Shown here one piece after another: positions 16,847 through 26,014 of a stretch of DNA of 64,000 nucleotides. Numbering within the stretch: position 1 is the first letter of the stretch; each line of letters starts with the position of its first letter. The notes under the pieces were generated by a model that saw nothing but the letters and a program-made list of their open reading frames with translations, was not told where the DNA came from and did not search any database. Position numbers and translations under genes: made by a program. Origin of the DNA: Gottfriedia sp002574545 (GTDB lineage: Bacteria > Bacillota > Bacilli > Bacillales > Bacillaceae_G); assembly GCA_052180195.1 (NCBI GenBank), contig CP197469.1; one strand, written 5' to 3'.

Positions 16847-16909
16847 TCATCGTTTTTTTTGAGGTTCGATAACGATAATATCGTTTGGATAAGTGTTTGT
16901 ATGATACAT
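16847..16909 (-). CDS. Possible 20-aa peptide gene
   Basis: A short minus-strand frame, MYHTNTYPNDIIVIEPQKKR, has GGGAG seven bases before its ATG and runs toward the bidirectional terminator at 16767-16803. That combination of ribosome binding site, short frame and terminator is what a mini-gene would show. At this length chance is a serious alternative. No family is recognised. Confidence 0.25.
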   Translation of the reverse strand: MYHTNTYPNDIIVIEPQKKR

Positions 16910-17153
16910 AGTTTAACTCCCTGAATGCACGAAATTTACAATTACTAATTTTAAATAAGCTAAGAAATATTTAACACAATATATTTATTGTAAGATTTTA
17001 ATAAATATTCAAAAAGTGTAAATTTGTCCAATACTACTTGCAAAATTTCGTCTAATATAATTTTCCACAACTTAGTCGTGAATTTATTTAAGTTAGTAAA
17101 AAAGGAGAGATCCCAATTAATCTAGAATAATTACAAAGAGACAGTATAGAGAT

Positions 17154-17196
17154 GGAGGGAGGAATCATATTGAATCGTAGGTTTACTATATGTTAA
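17154..17196 (+). promoter_or_regulatory. Strong ribosome binding site with an 8-codon leader overlapping the CoA-transferase start
   Basis: GGAGGGAGG (17154-17162) is too far (27 bases) from the ATG at 17190 to serve it directly. It is well placed for TTG at 17170, which opens an 8-codon frame (MNRRFTIC) ending TAA at 17194-17196, overlapping the ATG. This looks like translational coupling through a leader peptide. Confidence 0.4.
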
Positions 17197-18371
17197 ATAA
17201 ATTGAAAATTCTGGATTTTACTCGTCTTTTACCAGGTCCCTATGCAACGATGATGCTAGCGGATTTAGGTGCAGAAGTATTACGAATCGAATCTCCATAT
17301 CATCCCGACTTATTACAAACTTCACCTCCATTTGATGGGGAGCAATCTGCAGCACATCACACAATTAATCGTTCTAAAAAATCTATTACCCTTGATTTAA
17401 AAAGCGAAGAAGGCACTGAAATAATTTATAAGCTAGTAAAGGAGTTCGATATTGTTATTGAGCAATTTCGACCAGGAGTTATGGAAAAGCTTGGATTAAG
17501 CTATGAACAATTAAAGAAAATAAATTCGAAACTAATTTATTGTTCAATTACTGGCTATGGTCAAACAGGTCCGTATCGAAACCGAGCAGGACATGATAAT
17601 AACTATCTTTCAGTAACTGGTGTTTTGAGTTATTCAACAAGAAAGAATGAGCGTCCAGTTCCGATGGGAATCCAAGTTGCAGACCAAGTAGGTGGATCGC
17701 TACATGCGATTATTGGTATTTTATCGGCTGTCATTCATCGCCAGCAAACCGGAGATGGGCAGTGGATTGATATTAGCATGACAGATTGTACTTTTTCATT
17801 GCAATCTTTAATGGGTTCTGGCTGGTTAACGCAAAAAATTAATCCAAAGCCAGAGGAACATCTTTTAAATGGAGGCGTGTTTTATGATTATTACGAAACA
17901 GCAGATGGGCGATTTTTTTCTGTTGGTAGTCTTGAACCTTCATTTCGAAAACAGCTATGTGAGGCATTAGAAATCATGCCGTTTCTTCCTTATTCTTTTA
18001 GTGAAGAGAAGGATGAAATCGATTTATTTAAAAATAAAGTAAAGCTTGCATTTAGTAGGAAAACATTTAATGAGTTAAAAGAAATTTTTAGTAAATTTGA
18101 TGCATGTGTTGAGCCTGTTTTAACTTTTGAAGAAGCATGTGAACATGCCCAAATTAAAGAAAGGGGGCTTTTAGTAAACGTTCAAAGGAGTGATGGTACA
18201 AATCAATTGCAAATTGGTTCACCTTTTAAATCTTCAGTGTTTAAACCGATCTATCAACACGTTGGTGTAAAACCAGGAACAAATACAAAAGAGGTTTTAT
18301 TAAATTTAGGATATGATGATCAAACAATTAATCAATTCGTTGAAAAAGGAGTTATTAGGTCAACTGATTAA
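17190..18371 (+). CDS. CaiB/BaiF (family III) CoA-transferase
   Basis: A 393-aa class III CoA-transferase, which moves CoA between carboxylic acids. It starts with the family opening LKILDFTRLLPGPYATMMLADLGAEV and has RSKKSITLDLKSEEG, IEQFRPGVMEKLGL and the catalytic-aspartate motif RAGHDNNYLSVTG. The racemase-like members (alpha-methylacyl-CoA racemase) share these motifs, so transferase and racemase cannot be separated by eye. The nearest ribosome binding site serves an upstream 8-codon leader. It is followed 31 bases later by an acyl-CoA synthetase, suggesting joint activation of an unknown carboxylic acid. Confidence 0.88.
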   Translation: MLNKLKILDFTRLLPGPYATMMLADLGAEVLRIESPYHPDLLQTSPPFDGEQSAAHHTINRSKKSITLDLKSEEGTEIIYKLVKEFDIVIEQFRPGVMEKLGLSYEQLKKINSKLIYCSITGYGQTGPYRNRAGHDNNYLSVTGVLSYSTRKNERPVPMGIQVADQVGGSLHAIIGILSAVIHRQQTGDGQWIDISMTDCTFSLQSLMGSGWLTQKINPKPEEHLLNGGVFYDYYETADGRFFSVGSLEPSFRKQLCEALEIMPFLPYSFSEEKDEIDLFKNKVKLAFSRKTFNELKEIFSKFDACVEPVLTFEEACEHAQIKERGLLVNVQRSDGTNQLQIGSPFKSSVFKPIYQHVGVKPGTNTKEVLLNLGYDDQTINQFVEKGVIRSTD

Positions 18372-18402
18372 ATCTAAAATTAGTTAATGTGGGGGTAAGC
18401 AA

Positions 18403-19935
18403 ATGAGTTTTGGAAATGTATTATCGTTAAACGCACAAAGGCACCCAGATAAATTAGCATTAGTCTATCAAGACCGTACATACACATACATGGAATTCAA
18501 TAAAGTGGTTAATCGTTTTGCTTGGGGATTACAGAAACTAGGTTTAAAAAAAGGTGAAAAACTAGCTCTAATGATGGCAAATTCTGACTTGTTTGTAATT
18601 AGTTATTGCGCTGCGGTTAAAGTAGGTGCTGTTGTCGTTCCGATTAACTTCCGCCTTGTTTCTCGAGAAGTTGAATATATTTTAGAACAGTCGGATAGTG
18701 TGATTGTTGTATGTGATTCAGAACTAGAAAAAGTCGTTTTAGATGCTTCAAAATCTTCATCGAACGTAAAAAAGATTATTACTGCTCCTTTAGCTTCATC
18801 GCCGAATTGTTTAAGCTTCTTTGATGTGATGTCACAGATTGAAGAAGATCCCCGAGTAAAGATTTCAGAAGACGATGATTTTCATTTACTATATACTTCA
18901 GGTACGACTGGACAACCAAAGGGTGCGCTTTTTGACTATAAACGAATTGAAAAGCTCATAAATGGATTGAGCGCTGTAATGGGGCAAAGCTGTCAGGATC
19001 GGCTTTTACATGTTGCTCCTTTATTCCATTGTGCTCAACTCGTCATTTTTTTATTACCAGGTTTATATTTAGGTATGACAAATATTATTCATCGAGAATT
19101 TAACCCGGTAAATGTTTTAAAGGATATCGAAAAATATAAAATTACTTTATTTTTTGGTGTTCCTACAATGTATAACTATTTACAGCAAGTACCAAATGCT
19201 GACCAATATGATCTATCCTCAATCAAAAGATGTGCATACGGTGCAGCTCCTATGCCTCCTGAAATCTTAATGAAAAGTATGAAATTATTTAATACAAATC
19301 AATTTTTCAGCTTATGTGGATTAACAGAAGGGGGGCCTACAGGGTTTTATCTTTCACCAGAGGATCATGAACAACATTTAGGAAAATCAGGAAAAACACC
19401 TTTACTCTATACAATTATTAAAGTAGTTAATAAGCAAGATGAAGAAGTTTTACCTGGTGAAGTTGGTGAATTGATCTTAAAAGGTGAAACAATTATGAAG
19501 GAATATTATAAAAAGCCGAAAGAAACAGCAGACACGATTAAAGATGGTTGGTTATATACGGGAGATCTAGCTGTAGTAGATGAAAAAGGATATATTACGT
19601 TAGTGGACCGTAGTAAGGATATGTTGATTTCTGGTGGAGAAAATATATATTCAGTTGAAATTGAAAATGCCTTATATGAGCATCAATCTATTTTGGAAGC
19701 TGCAGTGATCGGTACGCCTAATGCTAAATGGGGAGAGGTTGTAACAGCGATTGTCGTATTAAAAACAGGAAAACAACTATCACTAGAGGAGATTCAATCT
19801 TTTTGCCGAGAAAGAATGGCAGGTTATAAGATTCCTAGAGTAGTAGAATTTATTGATCAGCTTCCTCGAAATGCTTCTGGGAAAGTCCAAAAGTTTAAAT
19901 TAAGAGAAATGTATTGTCGTGCTAATTCAAAATAG
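18403..19935 (+). CDS. Acyl-CoA synthetase (AMP-forming), class I adenylate-forming enzyme
   Basis: A 510-aa enzyme that activates a carboxylic acid to its CoA thioester through an acyl-AMP. Seen are the P-loop LLYTSGTTGQPKGA near residue 165, the A5 motif SLCGLTEGGPTGFY, the A7 YTGDLAVVDEKGYI and the A8 hinge RSKDMLISGGENIYSVEIE. The catalytic lysine is in the A10 motif PRNASGKVQKFKLRE near the C-terminus. It is complete and normal in length. It pairs with the CoA-transferase upstream and shares a bidirectional terminator with the convergent TetR gene. The acyl substrate is unknown. Confidence 0.92.
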   Translation: MSFGNVLSLNAQRHPDKLALVYQDRTYTYMEFNKVVNRFAWGLQKLGLKKGEKLALMMANSDLFVISYCAAVKVGAVVVPINFRLVSREVEYILEQSDSVIVVCDSELEKVVLDASKSSSNVKKIITAPLASSPNCLSFFDVMSQIEEDPRVKISEDDDFHLLYTSGTTGQPKGALFDYKRIEKLINGLSAVMGQSCQDRLLHVAPLFHCAQLVIFLLPGLYLGMTNIIHREFNPVNVLKDIEKYKITLFFGVPTMYNYLQQVPNADQYDLSSIKRCAYGAAPMPPEILMKSMKLFNTNQFFSLCGLTEGGPTGFYLSPEDHEQHLGKSGKTPLLYTIIKVVNKQDEEVLPGEVGELILKGETIMKEYYKKPKETADTIKDGWLYTGDLAVVDEKGYITLVDRSKDMLISGGENIYSVEIENALYEHQSILEAAVIGTPNAKWGEVVTAIVVLKTGKQLSLEEIQSFCRERMAGYKIPRVVEFIDQLPRNASGKVQKFKLREMYCRANSK

Positions 19936-19940
19936 AATGC

Positions 19941-19983
19941 AAAAAGAGCTCAAACTTTAGAAGTGAAAGTTTGAGCTTTTTTA
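19941..19983. terminator. Bidirectional terminator
   Basis: AAAAAGAGCTCAAACTTT pairs with AAAGTTTGAGCTTTTTT across a seven-base loop between the convergent acyl-CoA synthetase and TetR genes. Confidence 0.9.
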
Positions 19984-19991
19984 TTAGGTTT

Positions 19992-20603
19992 TTAATAAAG
20001 GCCAGTTGTATAAAGAGATGTGATTGTTTTTGCAATTTCTTCGATCGTATATTGTTGTTCATTTCGAACGATTTCCCATAAGTACATCTCATTTGTAAAG
20101 AACCAGGCACGCGCGACTATTTCATGATTTAACTCTTTTCTTGCTATTCCAGTTTCTTGAGCATAAGAAATATCGAGTGAAATGCGGTCAATAAACTTTT
20201 CACGAATTGTTTTCCATTTGTTTGAGATGATTTCAGATACTCCGATGGCCTGTTCAAAAATTTGCATCATATTTCGCTCATCTTCTGCCATTTTTAGAAA
20301 AGAAGTAGCTTGTTTATAAATAATCGATTCAGCGGATTCTTTCGTTTCTGGAAAAAAGTGAGTTTCTGCAATTTCATAGAACCTTTCCATTACATTTTCC
20401 ATTAACACAATTAAAAGCTCTTCTTTGCCTTTAAAGTGTACATATGCTGTTCCATAACCGATATCTGCTTTTTTGATCATTTGTGTGATAGTAGCTTTTT
20501 GAAATCCTTCTTCAAGAAAGACTTCTCTAGCAGCTTCTAGTAGTTTTTGTCTAGTCATTAATGAACGTAATTGACGCTTAGATTCTACTTTGTCATTACT
20601 CAT
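19992..20603 (-). CDS. TetR family regulator, probable repressor of the kynureninase operon
   Basis: A 203-aa TetR protein. The DNA-binding part is RQKLLEAAREVFLEEGFQKA, then TITQMIKKADIGYGTAYVHF and KGKEELL. The start was moved to ATG 20603, eight bases after GGAGG; the longer frame begins with TTG inside that site. The gene is divergent from kynU. Two tandem palindromic sites lie between them, one overlapping the kynU -35 box, so control of that operon and perhaps of itself is the natural inference. It is also convergent with the CoA-ligase unit. Confidence 0.9.
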   Translation of the reverse strand: MSNDKVESKRQLRSLMTRQKLLEAAREVFLEEGFQKATITQMIKKADIGYGTAYVHFKGKEELLIVLMENVMERFYEIAETHFFPETKESAESIIYKQATSFLKMAEDERNMMQIFEQAIGVSEIISNKWKTIREKFIDRISLDISYAQETGIARKELNHEIVARAWFFTNEMYLWEIVRNEQQYTIEEIAKTITSLYTTGLY

Positions 20604-20700
20604 ACTACAATCCTCCAAAATATATTACTTCTAGCATATAGCTAAATGAATGAAAATGGAAGAATGCCAGAAAAACTATATTTTATATTATCAGAAAATT

Positions 20701-20743
20701 AGACATCATGTCATTGACATCGTGTCAGTTATTTTGATATGAT
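20701..20743 (+). promoter_or_regulatory. kynU promoter with tandem TetR-type operators
   Basis: TTGACA (20714-20719) and TATGAT (20738-20743) are 18 bases apart. Two near-identical 13-base sites, AGACATCATGTCA (20701-20713) and TGACATCGTGTCA (20715-20727), stand 14 bases apart. The second is an exact TGACA/TGTCA inverted repeat and overlaps the -35 box. The divergently encoded TetR protein is the obvious binder. Confidence 0.75.
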
Positions 20744-20789
20744 TTTTTCACAATCAATTTAATTAGTAGATTAATAGAGGAGGAACAGT

Positions 20790-22076
20790 ATGAATACGAA
20801 AGTTACGGAAACAACACTAGAGTACGCTAAAAAAATGGATCGTCTTGATTCACTTAGAGAGTTTAGAGATGAGTTTTACTTGAATCCTGATTCAATCTAT
20901 ATGGATGGTAATTCATTAGGTCTACTTTCTAAAAGGGCTGAACGTACTTTACTAGAATCATTGGAAGATTGGAAGAACTATGGAATAGATGGTTGGACAA
21001 ATGGACATCATCCATGGTTTTTCATGGCTGAAAAATTAGGAGAAAAATTAGCTCCGTTAGTCGGTGCTTCATCAGAGGAGGTAATTGTAACCGGTTCCAC
21101 TACGGTTAATTTACACCAGTTAGTAGCTACTTTTTTCCAACCAAAGGGGAATAGAAAAAAGATATTAGCTGATGAACTTACATTCCCATCAGATATATAT
21201 GCCCTTCAAAGTCAACTCCGTATTCACGGATTAGATCCTGAGGTAGATCTTATTTGCGTAAAAAGTAAAGATGGACGTTATTTAGATGAGGATGATATTA
21301 TTAATGCAATGACGGAAGAAATTGCTCTGATAATTTTACCAACGGTTTTATACCGCAGTGGTCAAATTTTAGACATGAAGCGATTAACCGAAGAAGCTCA
21401 TAAACGAGGAATATTAATCGGTTTTGATGGTTGCCATTCAGTTGGATCAATCCCACATTCTTTTAGTGAGTGGGATGTGGATTTTGCCTACTGGTGTAAT
21501 TATAAACATTTAAATGGAGGACCAGGTGGTGTAGGTGGATTATTTGTTAATCGCAAACATTTTGGTGCATTGCCTGGGCTTGCAGGGTGGTTTGGTTCTA
21601 GAAAAGATAAGCAATTTGATATGGAACACACTCTAACTCCTGCAGAAACTGCTGGAGCTTATCAAATCGGTACACCTCATGTATTAAGCTGTGCACCATT
21701 AATCGGATCTTTGGAGATTTTTACAGAAGCTGGAATTGATGCGATTCGAGAAAAATCACTTCGATTAAATCAATTTTTAATGGATTGTATTGAACAAGAA
21801 TTACCAGATATGGGGTTTTACATTGGATCTCCTAGAGAAGATGCGAGACGAGGCGGACATGTTAGTTTAGAGCATGAAGAAGCAGCACGTATTTGTAAGT
21901 CTTTGAAAGAAAACAATATTATTCCAGATTTCAGAGCTCCAAATATTATTCGTCTTGCACCAGTTGCACTTTATACTTCTTACGAGGAAGTATGGAAAGT
22001 AGTACAAACACTTAAGAAAATCATGACTGAAAAGCAATATGAAAAATTTATAAATGAGCGTGAAGTTGTGGCGTAA
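20790..22076 (+). CDS. kynU: Kynureninase
   Basis: A PLP enzyme of 428 aa that cleaves kynurenine to anthranilate and alanine. Family motifs run along the protein: YMDGNSLGLLSKRAERTL, the phosphate-binding GSTTVNLHQ, the PLP-aspartate GFDGCHSVGS and the Schiff-base lysine K239 in CNYKHLNGGPG. AGAGGAGG precedes the ATG. The gene is promoter-proximal and is followed by an amino acid permease 37 bases later. No tryptophan dioxygenase (kynA) or kynurenine formamidase (kynB) is present in the window, unlike the kynA-kynB-kynU sets of some bacilli. This suggests the use of imported kynurenine rather than full tryptophan breakdown. Confidence 0.94.
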   Translation: MNTKVTETTLEYAKKMDRLDSLREFRDEFYLNPDSIYMDGNSLGLLSKRAERTLLESLEDWKNYGIDGWTNGHHPWFFMAEKLGEKLAPLVGASSEEVIVTGSTTVNLHQLVATFFQPKGNRKKILADELTFPSDIYALQSQLRIHGLDPEVDLICVKSKDGRYLDEDDIINAMTEEIALIILPTVLYRSGQILDMKRLTEEAHKRGILIGFDGCHSVGSIPHSFSEWDVDFAYWCNYKHLNGGPGGVGGLFVNRKHFGALPGLAGWFGSRKDKQFDMEHTLTPAETAGAYQIGTPHVLSCAPLIGSLEIFTEAGIDAIREKSLRLNQFLMDCIEQELPDMGFYIGSPREDARRGGHVSLEHEEAARICKSLKENNIIPDFRAPNIIRLAPVALYTSYEEVWKVVQTLKKIMTEKQYEKFINEREVVA

Positions 22077-22113
22077 GTTTAGTTCGCTATCTAAAAGGAC
22101 AAGGGGATGAGTT

Positions 22114-23502
22114 ATGAAGAAATCCACCGCAAATAAAAAAATTGAAAACGAGAGAGAAAAAGGCTTAAAAAGAGAATTGAAAACAAGTCAACTAACGATG
22201 ATTGCAATGGGTTGTGCGATTGGAACGGGGTTATTCCTAGGAAGTGGATTAGCAATTAAAACAGCTGGTCCAAGTGTATTACTCAGTTATGCAGTCGGAG
22301 CATTCATCGTTTTACTGCTTATGGGGTGCTTAGCTGAAATGACTGTTGCACATCCTACTAGCGGTTCGTTTGGAACAATTGCCGAAAAATATATTCATCC
22401 TATGGCGGGCTATCTTGTTCGTTATTCATATTGGGTGGCACAAGTACTTGCTGTTGGAGTAGAAGTAAGTGCAATTGCAGTTTATATGAAATATTGGTTT
22501 CCAACTGTACCTGGAATCGTTTGGATTGCCTTTTTTGCAGCAGTCTTAATCTATATAAATGCTACTAGTGTTAATACATTTGCTACATTTGAGTATTGGT
22601 TTTCAATGATTAAAGTAAGTGCAATTGTTGGATTTATCCTACTTGGGACGTATGTCTTGTTTGGAGAATCTAGTCATTCAAATATTGGTGTAGAGAACTT
22701 AACAAATGATGGTGGATTTATGCCATTTGGATGGTGGGGCATGTGGGTAGCTGTCTTTATTTCGTTATTTAGTTTTCTAGGAACTGAAATAATCGCTGTT
22801 ACAGCGGGTGAAGCAAAGGAGCCTGATATTGCTGTTCCAAAAGCTCTTAAAGCAACAGTTTTTCGTTTATCAATTTTTTATGTATTAACGATCGGGATCA
22901 TGCTGATTATCGTTCCTTGGAAATCGGCCGGGGTAGATGAAAGTCCATTCGTAAAGGTCATGGAAATATTAAACATACCTTTTGCATCTGGCCTTATGAA
23001 CTTTATTATTTTAACGGCAGCTTTATCAGCGATGAATAGCCAATTATATGCATCAACTCGCATGGTTTATTCACTATCAAAAACTAATCATGCACCAAAC
23101 ATTTTAGGAAAAGTAAGTAAAAAAGGTGTTCCAGTAAATGCTCTTGCAGTTTCAACCATTGGTATAGTAGTTGCTGGAATCGTAAATGCAGTATTACCAG
23201 ATTCTTCATATGCGTTTATGATGGGGATTTCAATGTTTGGTGCGATCTTTACTTGGATGTCAATTTTTATTTCACATTTATTTTTTAGAAGGAAATGGGA
23301 AAAATCAGGTGGGCGAAAATTACCAGTAAAAATGATTGGTTTTCCTTACTTCACAATTTTAGGAGCGATTTTATTGTTGGGACTTACCATTACTTCATGG
23401 TTTACTGGCTTTAAAATTATGCTTCAATTCGGAATACCGTGGTTAATTGTTTTATCTGTGGCTTACTTATTTATAAAGAAAAATAATGACCAAAAAAATT
23501 GA
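22114..23502 (+). CDS. APC family amino acid permease, candidate kynurenine/aromatic permease
   Basis: A 462-aa permease with about twelve membrane helices. TM1 is SQLTMIAMGCAIGTGLFLGSG, with further family motifs GCLAEMTVAHPTSGSFGT, FLGTEIIAVTAGEA and NSQLYASTRMVYSLSK. It belongs to the AnsP/GabP/RocE-like branch. It lies 37 bases behind kynU with its own AAGGGG site, ahead of a terminator, so both are one operon. Kynurenine, tryptophan or alanine uptake is therefore a reasonable inference, but the substrate cannot be read from sequence. Confidence 0.88.
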   Translation: MKKSTANKKIENEREKGLKRELKTSQLTMIAMGCAIGTGLFLGSGLAIKTAGPSVLLSYAVGAFIVLLLMGCLAEMTVAHPTSGSFGTIAEKYIHPMAGYLVRYSYWVAQVLAVGVEVSAIAVYMKYWFPTVPGIVWIAFFAAVLIYINATSVNTFATFEYWFSMIKVSAIVGFILLGTYVLFGESSHSNIGVENLTNDGGFMPFGWWGMWVAVFISLFSFLGTEIIAVTAGEAKEPDIAVPKALKATVFRLSIFYVLTIGIMLIIVPWKSAGVDESPFVKVMEILNIPFASGLMNFIILTAALSAMNSQLYASTRMVYSLSKTNHAPNILGKVSKKGVPVNALAVSTIGIVVAGIVNAVLPDSSYAFMMGISMFGAIFTWMSIFISHLFFRRKWEKSGGRKLPVKMIGFPYFTILGAILLLGLTITSWFTGFKIMLQFGIPWLIVLSVAYLFIKKNNDQKN

Positions 23503-23542
23503 TGTTGTAAAAAAAAGAAAGTAGATAAATAGTAATAACGTA

Positions 23543-23585
23543 AATAGGGGTGTCTCTCATTTTAGGGACACTCCTATTCTATTTT
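23543..23585 (+). terminator. Terminator of the kynU operon
   Basis: AATAGGGGTGTCT pairs with GGACACTCCTATT with two non-canonical positions across an eight-base loop, followed by a T-rich tail. Confidence 0.8.
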
Positions 23586-23730
23586 AAGATTAATAAAAGG
23601 AAAGAAAGGAAAAATAATAAGGTGTAGAGTTTTGTTCATAAGATTCTTTTATGTTAGTTTATATAATAAAAGTATGTTGTATTTAGTAAATGAAAAATAG
23701 TCTCATATTAATATTCCCGAATGGAGTTGA

Positions 23731-24525
23731 ATGATCATTAATAGTAAAGTCGAACTTGAAAATTTAACAATTGCTTATAAGGACCAAGGAAAAGGAAAGC
23801 CAATCGTTTTAATTCATGGTTTTATGGGAAGTCATGCATATTGGGAAAAAGTAGTTCCAAAGCTATCTGAAGATTATCGTGTGATCGCTATTGATTTACC
23901 TGGGCATGGAGATTCTACAGCTATTAGTAAAGAGCATACAATAGAAGATTATGCAGATGTGATAAAAGATTTCTTAGATCAATTAAACATTCAGCAAGTA
24001 ACAATGTTTGGCCACTCGTTAGGAGGCTATATTACACTTGCATTTGCACAAAGATATTCTAATTATTTAGATGGATTTTCATTAATCCACTCGACTGCTT
24101 ATCCGGATAGTGAAGAAGCAAAAAAAGCTAGAGTAGCTACTAGTGAAAAAGTGAAAAATGAAGGAGTGAAAAACGTTGTAGATGGATTAATTCCTAAACT
24201 TTTCTCTCCAAAGAATATACAAACGAATAGTAAAGAAATAGATTTAGCAAAGCAAATAGGATATAAAACTACTGTAGATGGCACGGTTAATGCCTTAATA
24301 AGCATGAAAAATAGACCCGATCGCAACCATATACTGAACGATACAAATTTACCTGTACTTTTACTGGCAGGTAAAGACGATCAGATCATTCCACCTGAAA
24401 AGACTTTTTCAGTCAAAAAAGAAAATATTAAAACGGTTACTTTAAACAGTGCTGGACATATGAGCATGTATGAGGCTCCCAAAGAGTTAATTAATGAAAT
24501 GAAGAATTTTTTAAGTTCGTTTTAA
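23731..24525 (+). CDS. Alpha/beta-fold hydrolase
   Basis: A 264-aa single-domain alpha/beta hydrolase. The oxyanion loop is LIHGFMGSHAYWE, the strand-4 motif AIDLPGHGDS and the nucleophile elbow GHSLGG (S96). The acid is probably D217 in GKDDQIIPP and the base H243 in SAGHMSMYE. The triad is complete, so it should be active as an esterase, lactonase or related enzyme. GGAG lies only four bases before the ATG, a short spacing. It is monocistronic with its own terminator. The natural substrate is not predictable. Confidence 0.88.
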   Translation: MIINSKVELENLTIAYKDQGKGKPIVLIHGFMGSHAYWEKVVPKLSEDYRVIAIDLPGHGDSTAISKEHTIEDYADVIKDFLDQLNIQQVTMFGHSLGGYITLAFAQRYSNYLDGFSLIHSTAYPDSEEAKKARVATSEKVKNEGVKNVVDGLIPKLFSPKNIQTNSKEIDLAKQIGYKTTVDGTVNALISMKNRPDRNHILNDTNLPVLLLAGKDDQIIPPEKTFSVKKENIKTVTLNSAGHMSMYEAPKELINEMKNFLSSF

Positions 24526-24540
24526 TGTTTAGGAAATAAA

Positions 24541-24583
24541 AAGACTTTTCATCAAGAAACGCCTTGATGAAAAGTTTTTTTAT
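24541..24583 (+). terminator. Rho-independent terminator
   Basis: AAGACTTTTCATCAAG pairs with CTTGATGAAAAGTTTT across a short loop, followed by seven or more Ts. Confidence 0.9.
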
Positions 24584-24712
24584 TTAACTGTATGTAAATA
24601 ACATGGTCATTTCGAGTGAAATACTGTTAAGATGATAATAAGCATATAAAGTACTAGATAAAATTAAAAATCATAGTCCATATAAATTTTAGAGTAATTG
24701 GTAGGTGTAATA

Positions 24713-26014
24713 ATGTATCGTATTGGACTGATCGGCCCAGAGTGGTCTTTAGAACGAATTTTAAGTTTTTCTAAAGAATATGAAAAGGAATTAGAATTTT
24801 TCCCATTTGCATATGATGAGCCTGCGGAAACGAAAGAGATTATAAAGAAACATGATCGAGATGTTGACGTCTGGCTTTTTTCAGGACAATTACCATATAA
24901 TATTGCAAAAAAAACGCTATATTCCTATGAAAAATTATTGTATGTTCCTCATACAGAGTCTTCTGTTTATAAAAGTCTGTTAAATATTATGTATCTTAAT
25001 GGTCGATTAATTAGACAATTAAGCGTAGATATGCCAACATATTCTAATTTATTAGACGATGCATTAGAGCAGTTGAATAAACCATTTGATCAGCTTTTTA
25101 TAAAAAAGTTTGATGAAGAAGAAATTAATTTGGAGGAAATATTACAATTTCACCTTCAATTATGGAACGCAAATAAAACTGAAGGTGTTTTAACCAACTT
25201 TCCATCTATATTTCAGGAACTAAAAAAACGTGAAATTCCAGTCGAATGGATTTCAACTAGTAAAGTGGATATTCTACATACATTAAAGCTAATAATCGAG
25301 AAAGTAAAAGGGCTTTATTTTAAAGAATCTCAAATTGGAGTAGAGTTGGTTGAAATAGAGAATTTTGAGAGTATAATAAGGAAATCAAAATCGCCTTATC
25401 ATTTACAGCATATCGAACTTCGTATCAAGAATGTACTTCTAACACTTTGCGAACAATTAAATGGTTCTTTGATTGAAAAAGGATATGGGAAATATTTAAT
25501 TTATAGTTCTAGAGGTGCAATTGAAAGAGAGATTAATATGTTAGAAAATACAATTGAGCAGTTATCATTAGAAACTGATTCGATCGTTTCTGTTGGGATT
25601 GGATTTGGTGAGACTGTTTTTTCTGCAGAGAAAAATGCGATTGAATCAATACAACAATCAAAAGAATTGAATGATCGTAAAATATTAATTGTGCAAGAAA
25701 ACGGTGAAATCATTGAGTCACTTGGTAGTGTAGAAGAGATTACATATGCTTATCGAACAGATGACCAAGAGTTGCTGCAAAAGCTTAAACTAGGAAATAT
25801 TAGTGTAAAGACATTTCATAAAGTTGAAAACCTTATTAAGAGAATGGGGTGGAATGATTTTACAACAAAAAGTTTAGCTGAGCAGCTTAATATGACTGAA
25901 CGAAATGCTAGACGTATTGTGGCAGATTTATGTGAAGTGGAATTACTAGAATGTATAGGAGAGGAATCCCTGTCTTACCGAGGGAGACCTAGTAAAATAT
26001 ATCGCTTAAAATAA
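24713..26014 (+). CDS. Three-domain regulator with a degenerate cyclase-like centre and C-terminal winged helix
   Basis: A 433-aa protein with an unusual layout. Residues 1-200 resemble no domain I can name; they open MYRIGLIGPEWSLERILSF, and DVWLFSGQLPYNIAKK suggests an alpha/beta sensor fold. A middle segment with SIVSVGIGFGETVFSAEKNA looks like the glycine-rich core of the GGDEF/GTP-cyclohydrolase-III fold found in some regulators. The end is a winged helix: DFTTKSLAEQLNMTERNARR, then IVADLCEVELLE. I chose ATG 24713, since TAGGTG fits it; a TTG five codons earlier is in frame. It sits upstream of, and in the same direction as, an amidohydrolase-symporter operon, with a terminator between, so it probably regulates that operon. 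Confidence 0.75.
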   Translation: MYRIGLIGPEWSLERILSFSKEYEKELEFFPFAYDEPAETKEIIKKHDRDVDVWLFSGQLPYNIAKKTLYSYEKLLYVPHTESSVYKSLLNIMYLNGRLIRQLSVDMPTYSNLLDDALEQLNKPFDQLFIKKFDEEEINLEEILQFHLQLWNANKTEGVLTNFPSIFQELKKREIPVEWISTSKVDILHTLKLIIEKVKGLYFKESQIGVELVEIENFESIIRKSKSPYHLQHIELRIKNVLLTLCEQLNGSLIEKGYGKYLIYSSRGAIEREINMLENTIEQLSLETDSIVSVGIGFGETVFSAEKNAIESIQQSKELNDRKILIVQENGEIIESLGSVEEITYAYRTDDQELLQKLKLGNISVKTFHKVENLIKRMGWNDFTTKSLAEQLNMTERNARRIVADLCEVELLECIGEESLSYRGRPSKIYRLK

